Counted from the stretch's first letter, positions 11,301 through 23,282 are shown. The stretch is 64,000 bases of DNA from Armigeres subalbatus (GCF_024139115.2 NC_085141.1:392508632-392572631), one strand, 5' to 3'. Program-made: numbers and translations. The notes: a model not told the origin generated them from the sequence alone.

Positions 11301-13436
11301 TGAACAACCACCACCCTAATTGACTCGTAGTGCATCAATCTCACTTCGTCAAATGAAATGTCAGACATTTGTTTAGCGACCTACCGGCCGAACAACCTAA
11401 TCAACTCAGTACATCACTCAACCAGTCATCAGCAATCCAGCTTTACCATTCCGTAAAAGAAAGATTGCAATCAATCCATTTCCGGCCTCCGTGAAGCAAC
11501 CAAAACAATACTCCTTGCCGCAGCAGTTGGGGCCACCGTTAGACAAGGAACGACGGTGGCGATGGGGACGCGGTTTTCTACATATCTACTAACATGACAC
11601 ATTCATTATCTCAACCCCCGGCTCGGTCCCGATCCCCCAGGGGATAAAGAAGTTAGTTTCTTTTGATCCACTTCTCGCCAAGCTGCCGGTCGCTGCTGCT
11701 AACCAAGAACCCCCACATTAGTTAATCTGCTTCGCATGCTAGACGAACATTATTTTGCCCAGCGACCGACTGCAAACGTCGTCGCCTGCGCGTAGAATGG
11801 GCCACTGCTGGGTGAGGCGTTGATGAACGAACTTGACCGGTAACAGGCGGAACTGAATAAGACGTCCGACTCGGACCACCACCGCGCATTTCCACCCCGC
11901 AAACTGGGACCTTTGGCAATGGTGTGCTACTTGACTGGGCGGTTGTATATGGCAGGTCTTCTTTCTTCTAATTTCTAACGCTAGGTGCTACCAGAAGGAA
12001 GCTAGTCGCGTCGTTGATCCGGCTTATCAGGGATAACTATCTTAATCGAAAATGACTGCTGGTTGACTGGTTGCCGGCGGGGCTACGGAAGAAAGTAAAT
12101 CGCATGTAAACAACATCCGATGAACTGTTTAATGGGAATGTAATGGGTTGATGTTGTGTATGTGGTATGTGGCTGTGTGGTAAATGTGTTCTGTTTCTTT
12201 TTGACATGGTTGATTTGCGTTGCTATTGTCTAATTCAAGCTTCGCTATTTTCTTATGGCAATTCGTATAGTTAAAGATAACTACGCGAATACAGACAATT
12301 AGCAGCATATCATATTGAAACAAATCATTTGACAAAAAACAAACATTGATTTATTCGATTTTTAAGCTTATTATATCATTCCTTCTTCCGATTAATTGTT
12401 CTTAATTCACAAAGTTTAATGCTATTTTTTTTATTACTCTTTTTCTTGTTTTTGCCTTCATTTTATTTACATTTTTCCACTTCTGATAACAATTTTCATT
12501 TAGGTAGTTCGAACACAATGTGTTCGATTCTTTTTCCCAACTTCCGTTCTCTATAACCATACAATGTCACAAATCTGTCGAGTTAAGGACATTGAAATAT
12601 GTGACCTTCATTCCGCCATCTGATGTCCTCGACAAGAACAAAAAAGAACATACGTGAACAGGACAAATCTATGCCCATCACATATTTCAAACCTTTGACA
12701 GCATACCATAAAACATCAATATCGCTCGCACAACAACAGCTACTCACCTATGGCCTTTTCGGTTGTTGGAATGCCAATACGGCATCAAAAATGCATACCT
12801 CCCCCACACAAGCCACGTCCGAAATCGAATCAACTTTCGGCGAGGAGAAGGGAACAACGAAACTATCCGATTTGGCTATGGAATTCATGTTGAAGCACAT
12901 AAATCATCGCTGTTTACGCTCGTTCACATAACAATCCGCAATGCAATGGCTACCGGTCCGGTCGCAGAATGGCGGCTGGAGGTGGTTAAACCAACCATCC
13001 ATCGTGCAATGGGGCGGGTTGGCAACGCAACCGGCTCAATGTCGACACAATTCGGATGATATAATATGCAATTTCGACCGATTTTTCAAACTCACAATGC
13101 GATGATTTGTTTTCGGTCCAGCTTATTTCAATTAAATGTTTCATGGAAAAGCATTTATTGAATCTTCAGAACATTTACGCTTCGTAAATTTGAATCTGGG
13201 CTTAACAAATGTTTTTTTTTATAATTGGTGCGATTGCAATTTACGTTGATCTTTGCTTCATGATTAATTGAATTTGTAGGTTTTATGTATGTTCGTAATA
13301 TTTTCAATGGATCATAAACTTTTCTACTTGAAAAATACTCCACGAAGTTTCTATTTCCCAAAAAAATAATCGTATGCAGAGCTGAGATTTTCATTTTCAT
13401 TGGAGACCCCCTCTAATCTTTTAAAGAACATAAAGC
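8376..13436. other. Five kb of unassigned, largely unique-looking DNA
   Basis: I find no recognisable domain, long inverted repeat or satellite. The sequence is AT-rich to about 11.3 kb. From 11.4 to 12.1 kb it is clearly more GC-rich, with a minus-strand frame at 11722-11919 (65 codons) that could be an exon but lacks a strong acceptor. A plus-strand frame of 102 codons at 12623-12931 has no recognised motif. Confidence 0.4.
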
Positions 13437-14971
13437 CGGGATTCAAAAACATTGGCTTGAGATGCGTTTCAGGGCAGCGTTTCGACGAGCAGCTGCACGC
13501 CATCCAGGAGGCGCTCTCCCTAGCCCGCGAGCATGATTAAAAGGCCCGGCAGGTAAGCTACACCCCAACGATTTGAGCCGTCTGCGAAATGTCACTCGCA
13601 GGCAGTACCAACCTACTGGGTTGCCTGCACTTAAGACCCGGTGCAATCGCATGACCAAAATTATCCAGGCCAGAATGGTGGACCTCAGAAATAGTGATTT
13701 TTCCAATAAGATCCGCGCTCTCCCAGACTGTGCTAAGCCATTCTGGAAGTTGACCAAAATTCTAAAATCCAAGCCTCGACCCATTCCACCTTTGATCCCA
13801 TTAGACAGCAATGGCTCTAAGAATCGCTTGATAACTCCTGCAGAGAAGGTTACCGAAATAGGTCGTCACTTCGTCAGCTCGCACAATCTTGGACAGAACA
13901 TCGTTAGTCCACACGAAGCACCCGTTGACGAGCATGCTAACAACATCCATCGTATTCCCAACGACTTTTCGGAGGAGTTGGAGATCACAGCTGGCACAAT
14001 GACGGTCTACATAAAATCATCGAAAACCATGAAGGCCCCATGCTACGACAGCATCTCGAGCTCAAACAGATGAGTCCTCCATTCTTTGATCACCTTCCGC
14101 TGATCTTCAATCAGTGTCTGCGACTCAGGAACGCATCGTCCTGGAAGTCTGCGAAAGTTATTCCCATCCGGAAGCCTGGGAAGGATCCTTCCTCTCCAAA
14201 AAGCTATCACCCCATCAGCCTTCTCTCAGGGTTATCCAAGCTGTTTGAAAAGGCGATTCACAGCCGGTTACTTGAGTATGCCGAACAGCACAACATCTTG
14301 CTCGAGGAATAGTTTGGTTTCCGACGCGGTCGATCAACCGTACACCAACTAATCCGAGTTACCAACGTCCTCAGACGGAACAAGTCTGTCCCTAAAATAT
14401 CCACCATGGCCTTACTCGATGTCGAAAAGGCATTCGACAATGCATGGCATGATGGTCTGGTGTACAAACTACAACGCTACAATCTTCTCAGCTACCTGGT
14501 GAAAATCATCAACAATTACCTATCGGCAAGGACATTCCATTCCAATGCGCATGACATCGTCGAAGGCGTCCCCTAGGGAAGTATCCTCGGGCCCCTGCTT
14601 CACCTTCAATCTGTTCACCGCCGACATGCCAGAACCTCCAAAATGCGGCATTCTGTCTGTTCGCGGATGACACCTCCATCGTCTACAATGGAAGGGTGAT
14701 TGCCAGTGGCAAAGCTGCAACGAGGCCTGGATGCCCTAACTGAGTGCCTCGCCTGCTGGAAGATCTGTATCAACGTGGCGAAGACCTATAGGTCATTATT
14801 TTCCCCCACTCCAAATCTCCTTAGCATGTTCCGCCTAAGGACTGTAACATCATCATCAATGGCACGACAATGGGCCAATTAGGCTGACTGCCTTGGCTTG
14901 AGCTTGCTTGCGCTTATTTTTCGGCAACAGGTTGACAAGACGTGTTACGTTTTGTTGAAACTACTGTACCC

Positions 14972-15683
14972 TTTTTTTTGTTGAGGCGAGAAACCACTGC
15001 GTCCACTAATTGAACTTTTGTGGTGAACCCCTATTTAATATTACGCGTCAAAAAGGCTGGAAAATCAATTGATGATAACCAACTAGGCATTATGACGCGT
15101 CTTCTCCCAGTCAGGTGAGATGGCTTCGATAAAACCAACCACCCTTTTGGGATTTGTGGTCCAAACCTCTTCCGGTTGCATGTATGCACCATTTAAGAAT
15201 TTAGACCTTCGTTTATATAATGCAACGCAATTCCAAAGCAGATGCACCGATGTTTCACTTACCATGTTACAGAAACGGCATAAATCACTTTGGACCAGGC
15301 CTATATTTTTTAAATGATATCTACTCGGACAGTGCCCAGTTACTAGGCCCGTGAATGTACTTAGAGCACGTTTGTTTAGTTCGAGTAGCCTTCTTGTAAT
15401 TATGGCGTTAGGCACAATAAATCTTTTTGATTGAACACATGTTGTGACGGCCATCCAGTTTGTCATCACCCTTTGTTCTTCCCATCTTTTGAGTTCAATT
15501 TTAATCGTACAATACGATACTCCACAGAAAGGCTCTGGGCCAATAAACTGTAAATTGGAACCTTGTTTTGCCAGTTCATTGCCTTCAATACCACAATGCC
15601 CTGGAACCCAGTACAAATGTACTGAATTCTTTTGACATAATGTTCTGCACTGTACCCTTTGACAAGTCAACCGGTCTTTATTG
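14972..15683 (-). mobile_element. LINE 3' fragment with RNase H, inserted in Jockey copy A
   Basis: The minus-strand frame ends at 15083 and is open for about 200 codons. It encodes the C-terminal part of an RNase H domain, with the signature 'LYWVPGHCGIEGNELAKQGS', followed by a Cys-Cys-His-Cys knuckle ('CRFC' then 'HLLWNC'). A run of eight T at 14972-14979 on the plus strand is its A-tail. The host Jockey protein frame stops at 'CYVLLKLLYP' just before the insert and resumes at 'SLKNKLAV' just after, losing only about six codons. RNase H places it in an I-, LOA- or R1-related lineage; I cannot choose among them. Confidence 0.8.
15083..15683 (-). pseudogene. RNase H and zinc-knuckle C-terminus of a LINE polyprotein
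   Basis: The frame is open from the insertion junction to the stop at 15083 with no internal stop. RNase H in such LINEs removes the RNA strand after first-strand synthesis. Here the catalytic N-terminal residues are missing because the copy is 5'-truncated. The 'HCGIEGNELA' box keeps the conserved His and Asn-Glu. The first codons of the open frame (above about 15690) belong to antisense Jockey sequence and are fortuitous. It cannot act alone, as endonuclease and reverse transcriptase are absent. Confidence 0.75.
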
Positions 15684-16661
15684 TCCCTGAAAAATAAGCT
15701 TGCTGTCTGCAAGCAAATCATCCTCCCTGTGATCAAATACGATTATGCCGGTCTGGGAGAGCTGCTCTAAAACTCATCATCTGAAACTGCAACGAGTGCA
15801 AAACAAGTTCCTGAGGATGACCCTCAACACTACTCCCAGGACATGAAGTTTTGGGGTCCACTACCTGGCTGGTATAAAAACACTTTACGAGCGCTTTGGT
15901 GAGTGTAACGATCGGTTTAGTTGATTTGCTTCGCATCAGGCCGCTATTAGGGCGCTAGTTCCAATCTAGGTTATTAAATTTCATTTAGTGTATATAGAGT
16001 AGTTAGGTTATCAAATTGTAGTTCTTAAACATTAAGCTAATCAGTGCCCACTAAAGGCCGAAATGTACGACCATCCTCTAGGAATGCTGCACACAGCAAT
16101 TTATTTTTTTTTAATATAAATATGAAGGACCGCAGACCAAACGCTTATTACATAAATTGAAGTCAAAGAAGTCAAAAGTGTCAATTAGAAAGAATCGACT
16201 GAAGCGCCAGTGACGGAAATTGAGTTTGTGGCTGGAGCAAAAAGATGGAAGAAGGATGCCGACGGCGTGAGCACCATGTCAGGCAGCATTTATTCGAAGA
16301 ATATTTACTACGATCTCGATGTGGACCTAGGCAACAGTGGTGGTGGTTAACTACAGTTTCCACAAACTTTAACCACTTGTGGAGAAAACTGGTGCCAAGC
16401 CCGGCTTCAAAATAGGTGGTATCGGCACAAAAATCTTCCGCCGTTCTGAAGATGAATTTCAGACTGTGGAAAATTTGCAAAAACAACTACAGTTGGAGTA
16501 CTTCACGCTCGACAAACCCAGAGACACTGAAGAAGCAACTTCTTGTGGAAAATCAACTGGTTGCCATCGAGGTGCACGAAATCAAGCATCAAGAAAACTC
16601 CTAGTACAGAGACACCATGTAACCAATCCATTTTCCCCGTGGCTCAACCACACTGAAGCTT

Positions 16662-16919
16662 TTGAGGCAAATTCGTTCGATACCCAGCATCAAGGTATCG
16701 TGGGTCACGTATCGCTCCAAGCACGACGTAACCATGTGCACGCACTGCCTCAATTTTGGACACGGTATGCATCATTGCCATCGATCCAACTGCAAGAACC
16801 TATGTGGGGAGTCACACTCTACCGAAAAATGCACAACTGGACTGACCTTCGATGTGCCAACTGTGATGGGAAGCATACCGCTTCCGATAAGTCGAGTGGA
16901 AAACGTGCCGATTTCCTGA
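16662..16919 (+). pseudogene. LINE ORF1 (gag-like) zinc-knuckle remnant
   Basis: An 85-codon frame holds 'CTHCLNFGHGMHHC', a canonical C-x2-C-x4-H-x4-C knuckle, followed by 'CKNLCGESHSTEKC', which has one extra residue between the first two cysteines. Nucleocapsid-like knuckles bind element RNA. The frame is one of several into which the original ORF1 has split. Confidence 0.75.
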
Positions 16920-17376
16920 AAATTTGTCAGCAAGCCACTGTCAACCACCAGCCAGACCGCAGACGCATCAGCAAATCGATAAACAACAATGTTAACGTTC
17001 CCCCGTTGATTTCACCATCGAATGGTCTCCCGTCCAGTCGAGCAGTCCTCCACCGGGATATCAACCAACTTTCAGTCCGGCTCCACCTCGCTGTTCAGTT
17101 CTACGGAACTAGTAAGGATATTCAACGAAATCAAGTCAGAATTCGAGCAGATCGATACTTTTGTCATCCAGTATGGGTACTAACACTCTGAATATGATGA
17201 CCTGGAACGCTCGCTCTGTGAAATTTAAGGACCGTAAGGAAACTCGAAACTCGTCCACGCGCACCACGGCTACTACACGATCGAGTACTCAGACGAAAGA
17301 CGTTTGTCTCACCTGTGGGTGTTACTAGTACTCTGGATTTTTTCTGGCCAACTTTAGCATCGCCAAGCCGTCAGCA

Positions 17377-18265
17377 GTGAACGACGTCAGCTCTGACCAC
17401 AGCCCAGTCGTGTGTTCAATAAATTCAGAAACAAAGACTATCACAATGTCAACTGGGCAGCCTTTCAACGTACAGCATCGTAAGAAGCATCAAATGTACG
17501 TCCTAAACAACGGTATTCAAGACCGCATGCAGTCTCTTCGAAACAAAACCTTTAAAAGAGTATTGCAGGGTCTTGATAACAACTCCAAACCGTTCTGGAA
17601 AGTCTGCAAAGTCCTTAAAACAAGCCTAAACTGGTTCCCGCGTTGAAACTGAACGCCACCGTGCTTAAAACTGCCGATGAAAAAGCAACAGCCATTGGCA
17701 ACCACCTGATACTTTCCCACAAGCTTGGCAGCAGCATACAGAGTTCATTTGAAGTCATGTAATGCGTTCAAAACTTCGACAATTCTCCTTGTTTGGTCCC
17801 TTAAGAGCAAAAAATACCGTAAATCAAATCGCTGGATCTCTGAAGTGTTTAAAAAACATGAAAGCCCCTGAATTCGACGGCACATTTATCTAGTCTTCAA
17901 TAAGCTTTCCCACAAGGCTCTATCTCTACTGGTCAACATATTCAACCGTTATCTTGAACTACTTCCTTGGTCGCTGGAAGTTGGCAAAGATAGTCCCCAT
18001 CCTCAAGCCTGGCAAGGATCCCACCTCTCCAAGTAGCTACAGACCCATCAGTCTACTGTCCTCGCTGAGTAAATTATTTGAACGGCTTATTTTAGTTGGA
18101 CTACTTGAACATGTAAATTCCAACGCAATACTGCTTTTAGAGCAGTTCGGTTTTAGGCAGGAACATTCCACCGTACAACAGCTTAAAAGGGTAGTGAACA
18201 CCATAGCTAGAAACAAATCAGTATCTAAAACGGCAATGGCCCTTCTGGAAGTAGGAAAAGCCTAG
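17377..18265 (+). pseudogene. LINE endonuclease end and RT start, broken
   Basis: The first frame (17377-17646) has the endonuclease His motif 'SSDHSPV' followed by a linker 'NNSKPFWKVCKVLK'. The second (17954-18265) has RT motifs 'KPGKDPTSPSSYRPISLLSS' and 'EQFGFRQEHSTVQQL'. A stop replaces the 'AFDNVWHDGL' box: the plus strand reads '..GKA' then stop at 18263. Order and spacing match Jockey-type polymerases. Confidence 0.75.
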
Positions 18266-19275
18266 CCTTCGATAACGTTTGGCATGATGGTCTTATTTAC
18301 AAAATAAACTGGTTCAACACTTTGCTGTATTTGACGAAAATTATTATAAATCTCCAGAATAGAGCATTTAAAGTATCTCTAGGAGGATCGCTTTCCTTTC
18401 CTTTCCTACCCAATACCCACAGGGATTCCGAAAGGTAGCCTGCTGGGGCCCATCCTATATAACAACTTTCCGCTCTACATGATGACTGCGTTCTTGCACT
18501 CTTTACGGATGATACATCCATTGAGGTTAAGGGAAGGAAGCCCAGAGAACTTGCAAATAAACTTTAATGAAGCTTGGATGTTTTTTATTTGATACATGGC
18601 TGACTGTGAAATTGAAATAAACTCAGAAAAAACGCAAGCTAAAATGTTTTTACATAGGCAATCCTACAAACTAAAGCCACCTGAAAATTGTTCGATCACA
18701 GTAGAAAATAATGTCATAAACTGGTTGTCCGAGGTCACTCTGCTAGAAGTTATACTCGAATCTAAATTACTTTTCAGATCACATACACAGAAAAAAATCA
18801 AGAACAAGTGTATGCTTCTTTTGAAATGTCTCTATTCACTGATAAATAGGAGATCAAAACTATCAGAACGTAACAAACTCAGTGTTTATAAACAAATTGT
18901 TGCTCCGGTCATAGACTACGGCACTCCTGTGTGGCAAATGTGTTCAAAAACTTTTTACTTCTTCTTATTGGCATTACATCCCCACACTGGGACAGAGCCG
19001 CCTCGCAGCTTAAGTGTTCACTCTGCACTTCCATAGTTATTAACTGCGAGGTTTCTACAGCCAAGTTACCATTTTTGCATTCATATATCATGAGGCTAAC
19101 ACGATGATACTTTTATGCCCAGGGAAGTCGAGACAATTTCCAATCCGAAAATTGCCTAAAGCTTGATTCACTTAGTATTTGGCCGCACGAAATTAGACAT
19201 TTCTTTGCCGAAAGGTGGTTCAGGTTTAATTATACAGGGAATTTAGTAAACTTTGAAGGAAAAAATATCAAAAAA

Positions 19276-20967
19276 TTATTCATTGACATTTCGGATGAAT
19301 TCTCGGACTTTTCTTTCAATACCACCCTTTATTTTTTCACAGTAGAATGGTCAATAGGGTGGTTCAAAAAATCGATTTTACTCCACAGTGCTCATCTGAT
19401 TCTTTACCATGTTCTGAGTGACCTCTGAAAATTTGAGCTCATTTGAATTAAAACTGATTTAGCACAAGCCGTTTCAAGTTTGCATGCAAATTAGTATGGG
19501 GAAATTTATTTTTTCATTATACTGTTAATGACGCTTCCCCATCAAGCGCATGTTAAAATAAAACCTACATAGCTAAAAGGAATACTCAATAGCTTTTACT
19601 CAGTGAAAACCGCATCTCAATTAATCGTTCCAATAATTAGTAATCGAATTTAATCTACACCGTGGTTTTATGGAGCTAATTGCATAACTCATCAACAGGC
19701 AACATTGCAACTCGTGGCGCGAAAGATAGCACACACACATTCAGGCTACTATGTTGCACTGCACATTTCAGTGATGCCCTCAAAGAAGTTTAACGATCAT
19801 GACTGAAGATTCGCAACCTGTCTTAAAATCGGTTACTAATTATTGGGACGATTAATCAACATGCGGTTTTCGTTGGGTGAAAGCTGTTGAGTAACCCTTT
19901 TAGCTATGTAGGTTTTCTTTTAACATGCGCTTGATGGGGAAGCGTCATTAACAGTTTAATGAAAAAATAAATTTCCCCATACTTATTTTACATGCAAATT
20001 TGAAACGGCTTGTGCTAAATTAGTTTTAATCCAAATGAGCTCAAATTTTCAGAGGACTCTCAGAACATGGTAAAGAATCAGATGAGCACTGTGGAGCAAA
20101 ATCGATTTTTTGAACCACCCTAAAGGTCAACTTGATCTGCCGTTTTTTCACACCACTTCTCCATATAAGACGGTTTTCTGATTGTTTTGCACCATTTCTT
20201 AAGTTTCCACCTGATGATTGCGTAATATTTTTCGTTGGGACGAAAATTTGGGCATTTTGGTGGGTTGATAGTTTTTACAATAACGTCATTATCATTCGGT
20301 TTAATAAACCATTCCATTACATCCCGTCTGTAATGGCAACTTGTTAAGTCAGGCCAAAGCAACACCGGATAGTCGTGTGATTGAATGGATGTAAAAATCG
20401 CTTCTGAAGACACTCCTCCTTGTATATTTGCCCATTAATTGTCGCTCCAGTGATGAAAACTTTAGTGTTCTTTCCACAACTGCAGATGCTTTGACATACC
20501 ATCAATTTGTTGGCAATCTTGCCTGCATAGACATATTTGAATTTTCCTGGGGCATTACCCTTCCGTTTGGCAAGGTAGAACTTTTGTCCACGGAATTAAA
20601 AGATCATTTTAATATTTTTTTTGTTGAGATTGTTACTGACATCATACGACTTGAAACCTTCGCGCCGACAGATTATTTGAGCTGTGCTGTACGGCGCAGT
20701 GAAATTTTTCGCTTAATCACGCGAGGAAATCCCAGAATTGTTCCGAACTGCTCTGCAGACTTTCACTTGTAGTTTCTGGTTGTATGTTCCATTTCTACGG
20801 TTGTTTTATTCTACGCGATCCAGCAATAGTATTTTCCGATAACGTTTGACAGTTTTCACAGCCAATTTCGGTAATTTTAGATACTTTGAAATCATCCCCC
20901 CTGACCGTGTTGGATTTCCAAAGTGAGTGTGCTAAATTTGTTCCCATCTCTCCCTCTCGCGTTCCAT
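19276..20967 (-). pseudogene. ITmD37E-like (mariner/Tc1 superfamily) transposase, split by a MITE
   Basis: The minus-strand start fits 'MEREREM' at 20967, with helix-turn-helix-like sequence after it. The catalytic part follows: 'VYAGKIANKLMVCQ' near 20530, 'LLWPDLTSCHY' at about 20340 and 'CPNFRPNEKYYAI' at about 20230. The second Asp and the Glu are separated by 38 residues, one more than in the D37E family, so this copy probably has an extra codon. After the MITE at 19357-20120 the frame resumes with 'STVKK' and ends 'KVREFIRNVNE' with the stop at 19276-19278. Several stops and shifts show it is dead. Confidence 0.85.
19357..20120. mobile_element. 764-bp MITE with ~300-bp inverted arms, TA target site
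   Basis: The left arm starts GGGTGGTTCAAAAAATCGAT and the right arm ends in its reverse complement. The arms stay similar, roughly 90 % by eye, for about 300 bp (19357-19655 and 19825-20120). TA dinucleotides at 19355-19356 and 20121-20122 are the target duplication expected for Tc1/mariner-type transposition. It has no coding capacity and interrupts the C-terminal codons of the transposase pseudogene around it. Confidence 0.9.
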
Positions 20968-21124
20968 TTTCGATAACTTTTCAACGTGAGCATCAATACT
21001 GATGAAACTTTCACCACTAGATAAACAAACCTTCCGCAACGATGTGATGTATTTTACTTCTCGGTATAGCCACCAGAGGCGCCGCAGTAATTGGAAAGAA
21101 ACGGTCAAATACTAAGTGGATCAA

Positions 21125-21217
21125 GCTTTAGACCGGCACTGGGAATCGAACCCAGCCACCCTCAGCATGGTCTTTCTTTGTAGTCGCGCATCTTACCGCA
21201 CGGCTAAGGAGGGCCCC
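21125..21217 (-). mobile_element. tRNA-like head of a SINE
   Basis: Read on the minus strand, the segment starts 'GGGGCCCTCCTTAGCCGTGC', has an A-box-like 'TTAGCCGTGCGGTA', and ends with a B box 'GGGTTCGATTCCC' (21141-21153). These are internal RNA polymerase III promoter parts. A proper tRNA cloverleaf is not formed, and the wording matches the head of Aedes Feilai-type SINEs. The SINE body is missing. Confidence 0.7.
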
Positions 21218-21579
21218 TGTTCTGTTCAAAAACACACAAGTAAAAAAATACAAATACCTAGTACAAAACAATTTTTTAGGCTAATCTTGAACGCATCTAG
21301 GTTCTCTAGAATGGAAGGACTTCATGAAAGAGCAAAGATTCAAAAAGTAAGGGTAAGAATAGACAGACAATGCGAAAACTTAAGACAAAAGTTCTTTAGT
21401 TCTGATTAGTAGTTGATTAGAAATCTTTGCAACGTGCAACTTGTAGTGTACCTGGATGTGTATGTGTTTTAAATAACAACCATTGATATAATTGAGATAT
21501 AATTTTGTTATGCATTCCTGATCGGGTTAACATAAGCAAACGGGCATTTATCAATAAGCCAGGCTCTCCAATGTAGAGG

Positions 21580-21613
21580 CCAAGATGAATACACAGTGGT
21601 GTATTCATCTTGG
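21580..21613. repeat. Perfect 15-bp-arm hairpin
   Basis: CCAAGATGAATACAC and its exact reverse complement are separated by the four bases AGTG. The hairpin abuts the MITE at 21622. Confidence 0.9.
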
Positions 21614-21621
21614 TCGAGGCC

Positions 21622-21894
21622 CGATGTGCTTTACTACAGGTGTGGCCAAAACCCTCAAGTTGTATTTGTTCAACAAAAATTCGCTCTATTAAGAGAGAGA
21701 AACTCTCAGCTGGGTTGCCGAAGATGGCCGAAGGCGACCTAATGTGACGTCACGTCTGGCATACTCAGTACAATTTTTATAACAGACGTGAGGTTTCACT
21801 CCGCCCGCCCAATGCGGGTGGCAATGTTTACGATATTTTTTCGACTAATACAGACTTATAGGACTTTGGCCCACACCTTTACTGAAGCACATCG
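21622..21894. mobile_element. 273-bp MITE with 9-bp target duplication
   Basis: Inverted ends read CGATGTGCTTTACTACAGGTGTGGCC on the left and CGATGTGCTTCAGTAAAGGTGTGGGCC on the complementary right. GTCGAGGCC is repeated directly at 21613-21621 and 21895-21903. A duplication of 8-9 bp fits hAT or Mutator-like elements. It has no coding capacity. Confidence 0.75.
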
Positions 21895-21903
21895 GTCGAG
21901 GCC

Positions 21904-23282
21904 ATTGGTTTTCTGGATAAGGTGGGGAAAGGAAAGCAGCACAACTTTCGTGTAAGATTATCCATCGTACCATATCATACCCGAAGGGAGTCGGGAAATG
22001 ACGTATTTCCGGTTGTGACCGAGCCCACCTTCCTTAATCTGAGGATTCACACACTCAATCTTTTCGTCCGTGATCAGCCAATGAGTTGGAAGTGTCCGCG
22101 TTTGCTAATTTGTTTTTAATCGTCTGAAGTATGTTTCATTTGGTGGCGTTAGATGTAATTATTTAATCAATTTATTGTTCGTTCTCCAATAGTTAGATTT
22201 CAAAAGTGTGCGTGAATATTAGTGTGCGGTATGTTGGCAAATGCTACCATCTAGATAGGTAAAATGTGCTCTAAATGTGATATGATGTGCTTGTGCTCAA
22301 GTGTTTTGTTTCACCAGATTGGCTAGATATTTCCCACCCACAGCAAATCATCGCATCCAAGCGCGACGCACGTTTCGTCGGATTCATTAAGAAGCGTCAT
22401 CGCCGGCGTCAACAAGCCGGAGCGTCGACCCCACCAGCAGGTCATCGACAGGGTCAGTAAAGCCCAAACAAACCGGTGAGTCATCAAACCCTTTATTTGA
22501 TTGGAGTGCGGCGTCCGAGGTGGGCGCCGCGGAGAAAAGTTTTTTGTGCCAGTCTTAGACTGAAGAGCCATATAATGTACTAACAGAAAGCCGCAACAAT
22601 CTTTCGCGAAAGTCGTAGTCGAAAAATTCACCGACGATCGCGAGTGTCCACTATCACGGACCCGTGAAATATGCGTGCGTGAACCCGGTTCACGACCACC
22701 GAAATTTGGCGTCAGTTACCAGGAGTACAGACCCATGAGCAGCTGAATAATGATGTCACGTTAGATAGAAAGCACAGAGCAAAGAGAGGGAGAGAGCTAG
22801 GGAAGAGAAACCGCACACAAGATAGGAGATAGACATGAATGAAGACAAACGCTAAAACGAACAAATGACAAATAACTCCTAATATTCATGTGTCTCTGTT
22901 AGTATAAGAAATAAAGTGTCATTGCTAGTTGAAAAAATGTTATTTGTTGTTCCCCCAGCCCTAGCCATGCGAATTTAATTAATTAATGTGTTTAACGTCA
23001 CGCGATATTGTTTGTTTATTTCGAGTCCCGTCCTCTTGCGAGTTTGACTGTGGTGGGTTATGTTGTTTCCAACTCATTGATGGTTGTTGGTGAGAGCCAG
23101 AGAGGAGAGAGTCTGCCAATGATGAGAGGCACACTCCCACTTAGGGCGATGACATACTGACGCTTCGAGCGATGCGGAGCGCGTCCAAGCACTCGTGAAG
23201 CAGAATATCAGCAAGAGAAATTCTTTTGTCTTGGACGCGTTCGCGCACGCACACGCGTGAGTATGTCATCGGCCTTAGAGTG
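21904..23282. other. Unassigned interval
   Basis: No protein domain was recognised. A minus-strand frame at 22323-22631 (102 codons) is rich in Thr, Arg and Leu and matches nothing I know. 'AATTTGGCGTCAG' near 22696 resembles the junction after an LTR, but I could not find a matching LTR. Confidence 0.35.

Larger units (their letters stand above)
13437..16105 (+). mobile_element. Jockey-clade LINE, 5'-truncated and decayed (copy A)
   Basis: The copy begins in the linker after the endonuclease ('FRAAFRRAAARHPG' near 13465). It continues into reverse transcriptase with 'SAKVIPIRKPGKDPSSPKSY' at about 14145-14205, 'ALLDVEKAFDNAWHDGL' at 14410-14460 and a GDTS/DDTS-type box near 14670. A stop follows 'HNILLEE' (14310) and several shifts follow. 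The 3' part, 'KQIILPVIKYDY' and 'LQRVQNKFLRMTLNTTPR', resumes at 15684 after an inserted LINE fragment. These motifs and their order are those of Jockey-type elements. It is dead many times over. Confidence 0.85.
16120..19100 (+). mobile_element. Jockey-clade LINE with gag, endonuclease and RT remnants (copy B)
   Basis: This copy follows copy A in the same orientation and is longer at the 5' end. A gag-like ORF1 region at 16380-17170 carries a CCHC knuckle 'CTHCLNFGHGMHHC' (16735-16780) and a second, degenerate one. 'MTWNARSVKFKDRKE' at about 17200 starts the endonuclease and 'SSDHSPVVCSI' at 17390-17420 is its C-terminal motif. RT follows with 'KIVPILKPGKDPTSPSSY' (17990-18040) and 'ALFTDDTSIE' (18495-18525), where the usual FADD box reads FTDD. 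Many stops and shifts make it inactive. It may be the same family as copy A. Confidence 0.85.

Noticed and set aside
21125..21217. A tRNA gene
   Set aside because: A and B boxes are present but the acceptor and anticodon stems do not form, and the sequence matches a SINE head.
22680..22720. LTR end plus primer-binding site ('aatttggcgtcag')
   Set aside because: No matching LTR start, second LTR or gag/pol could be found nearby.
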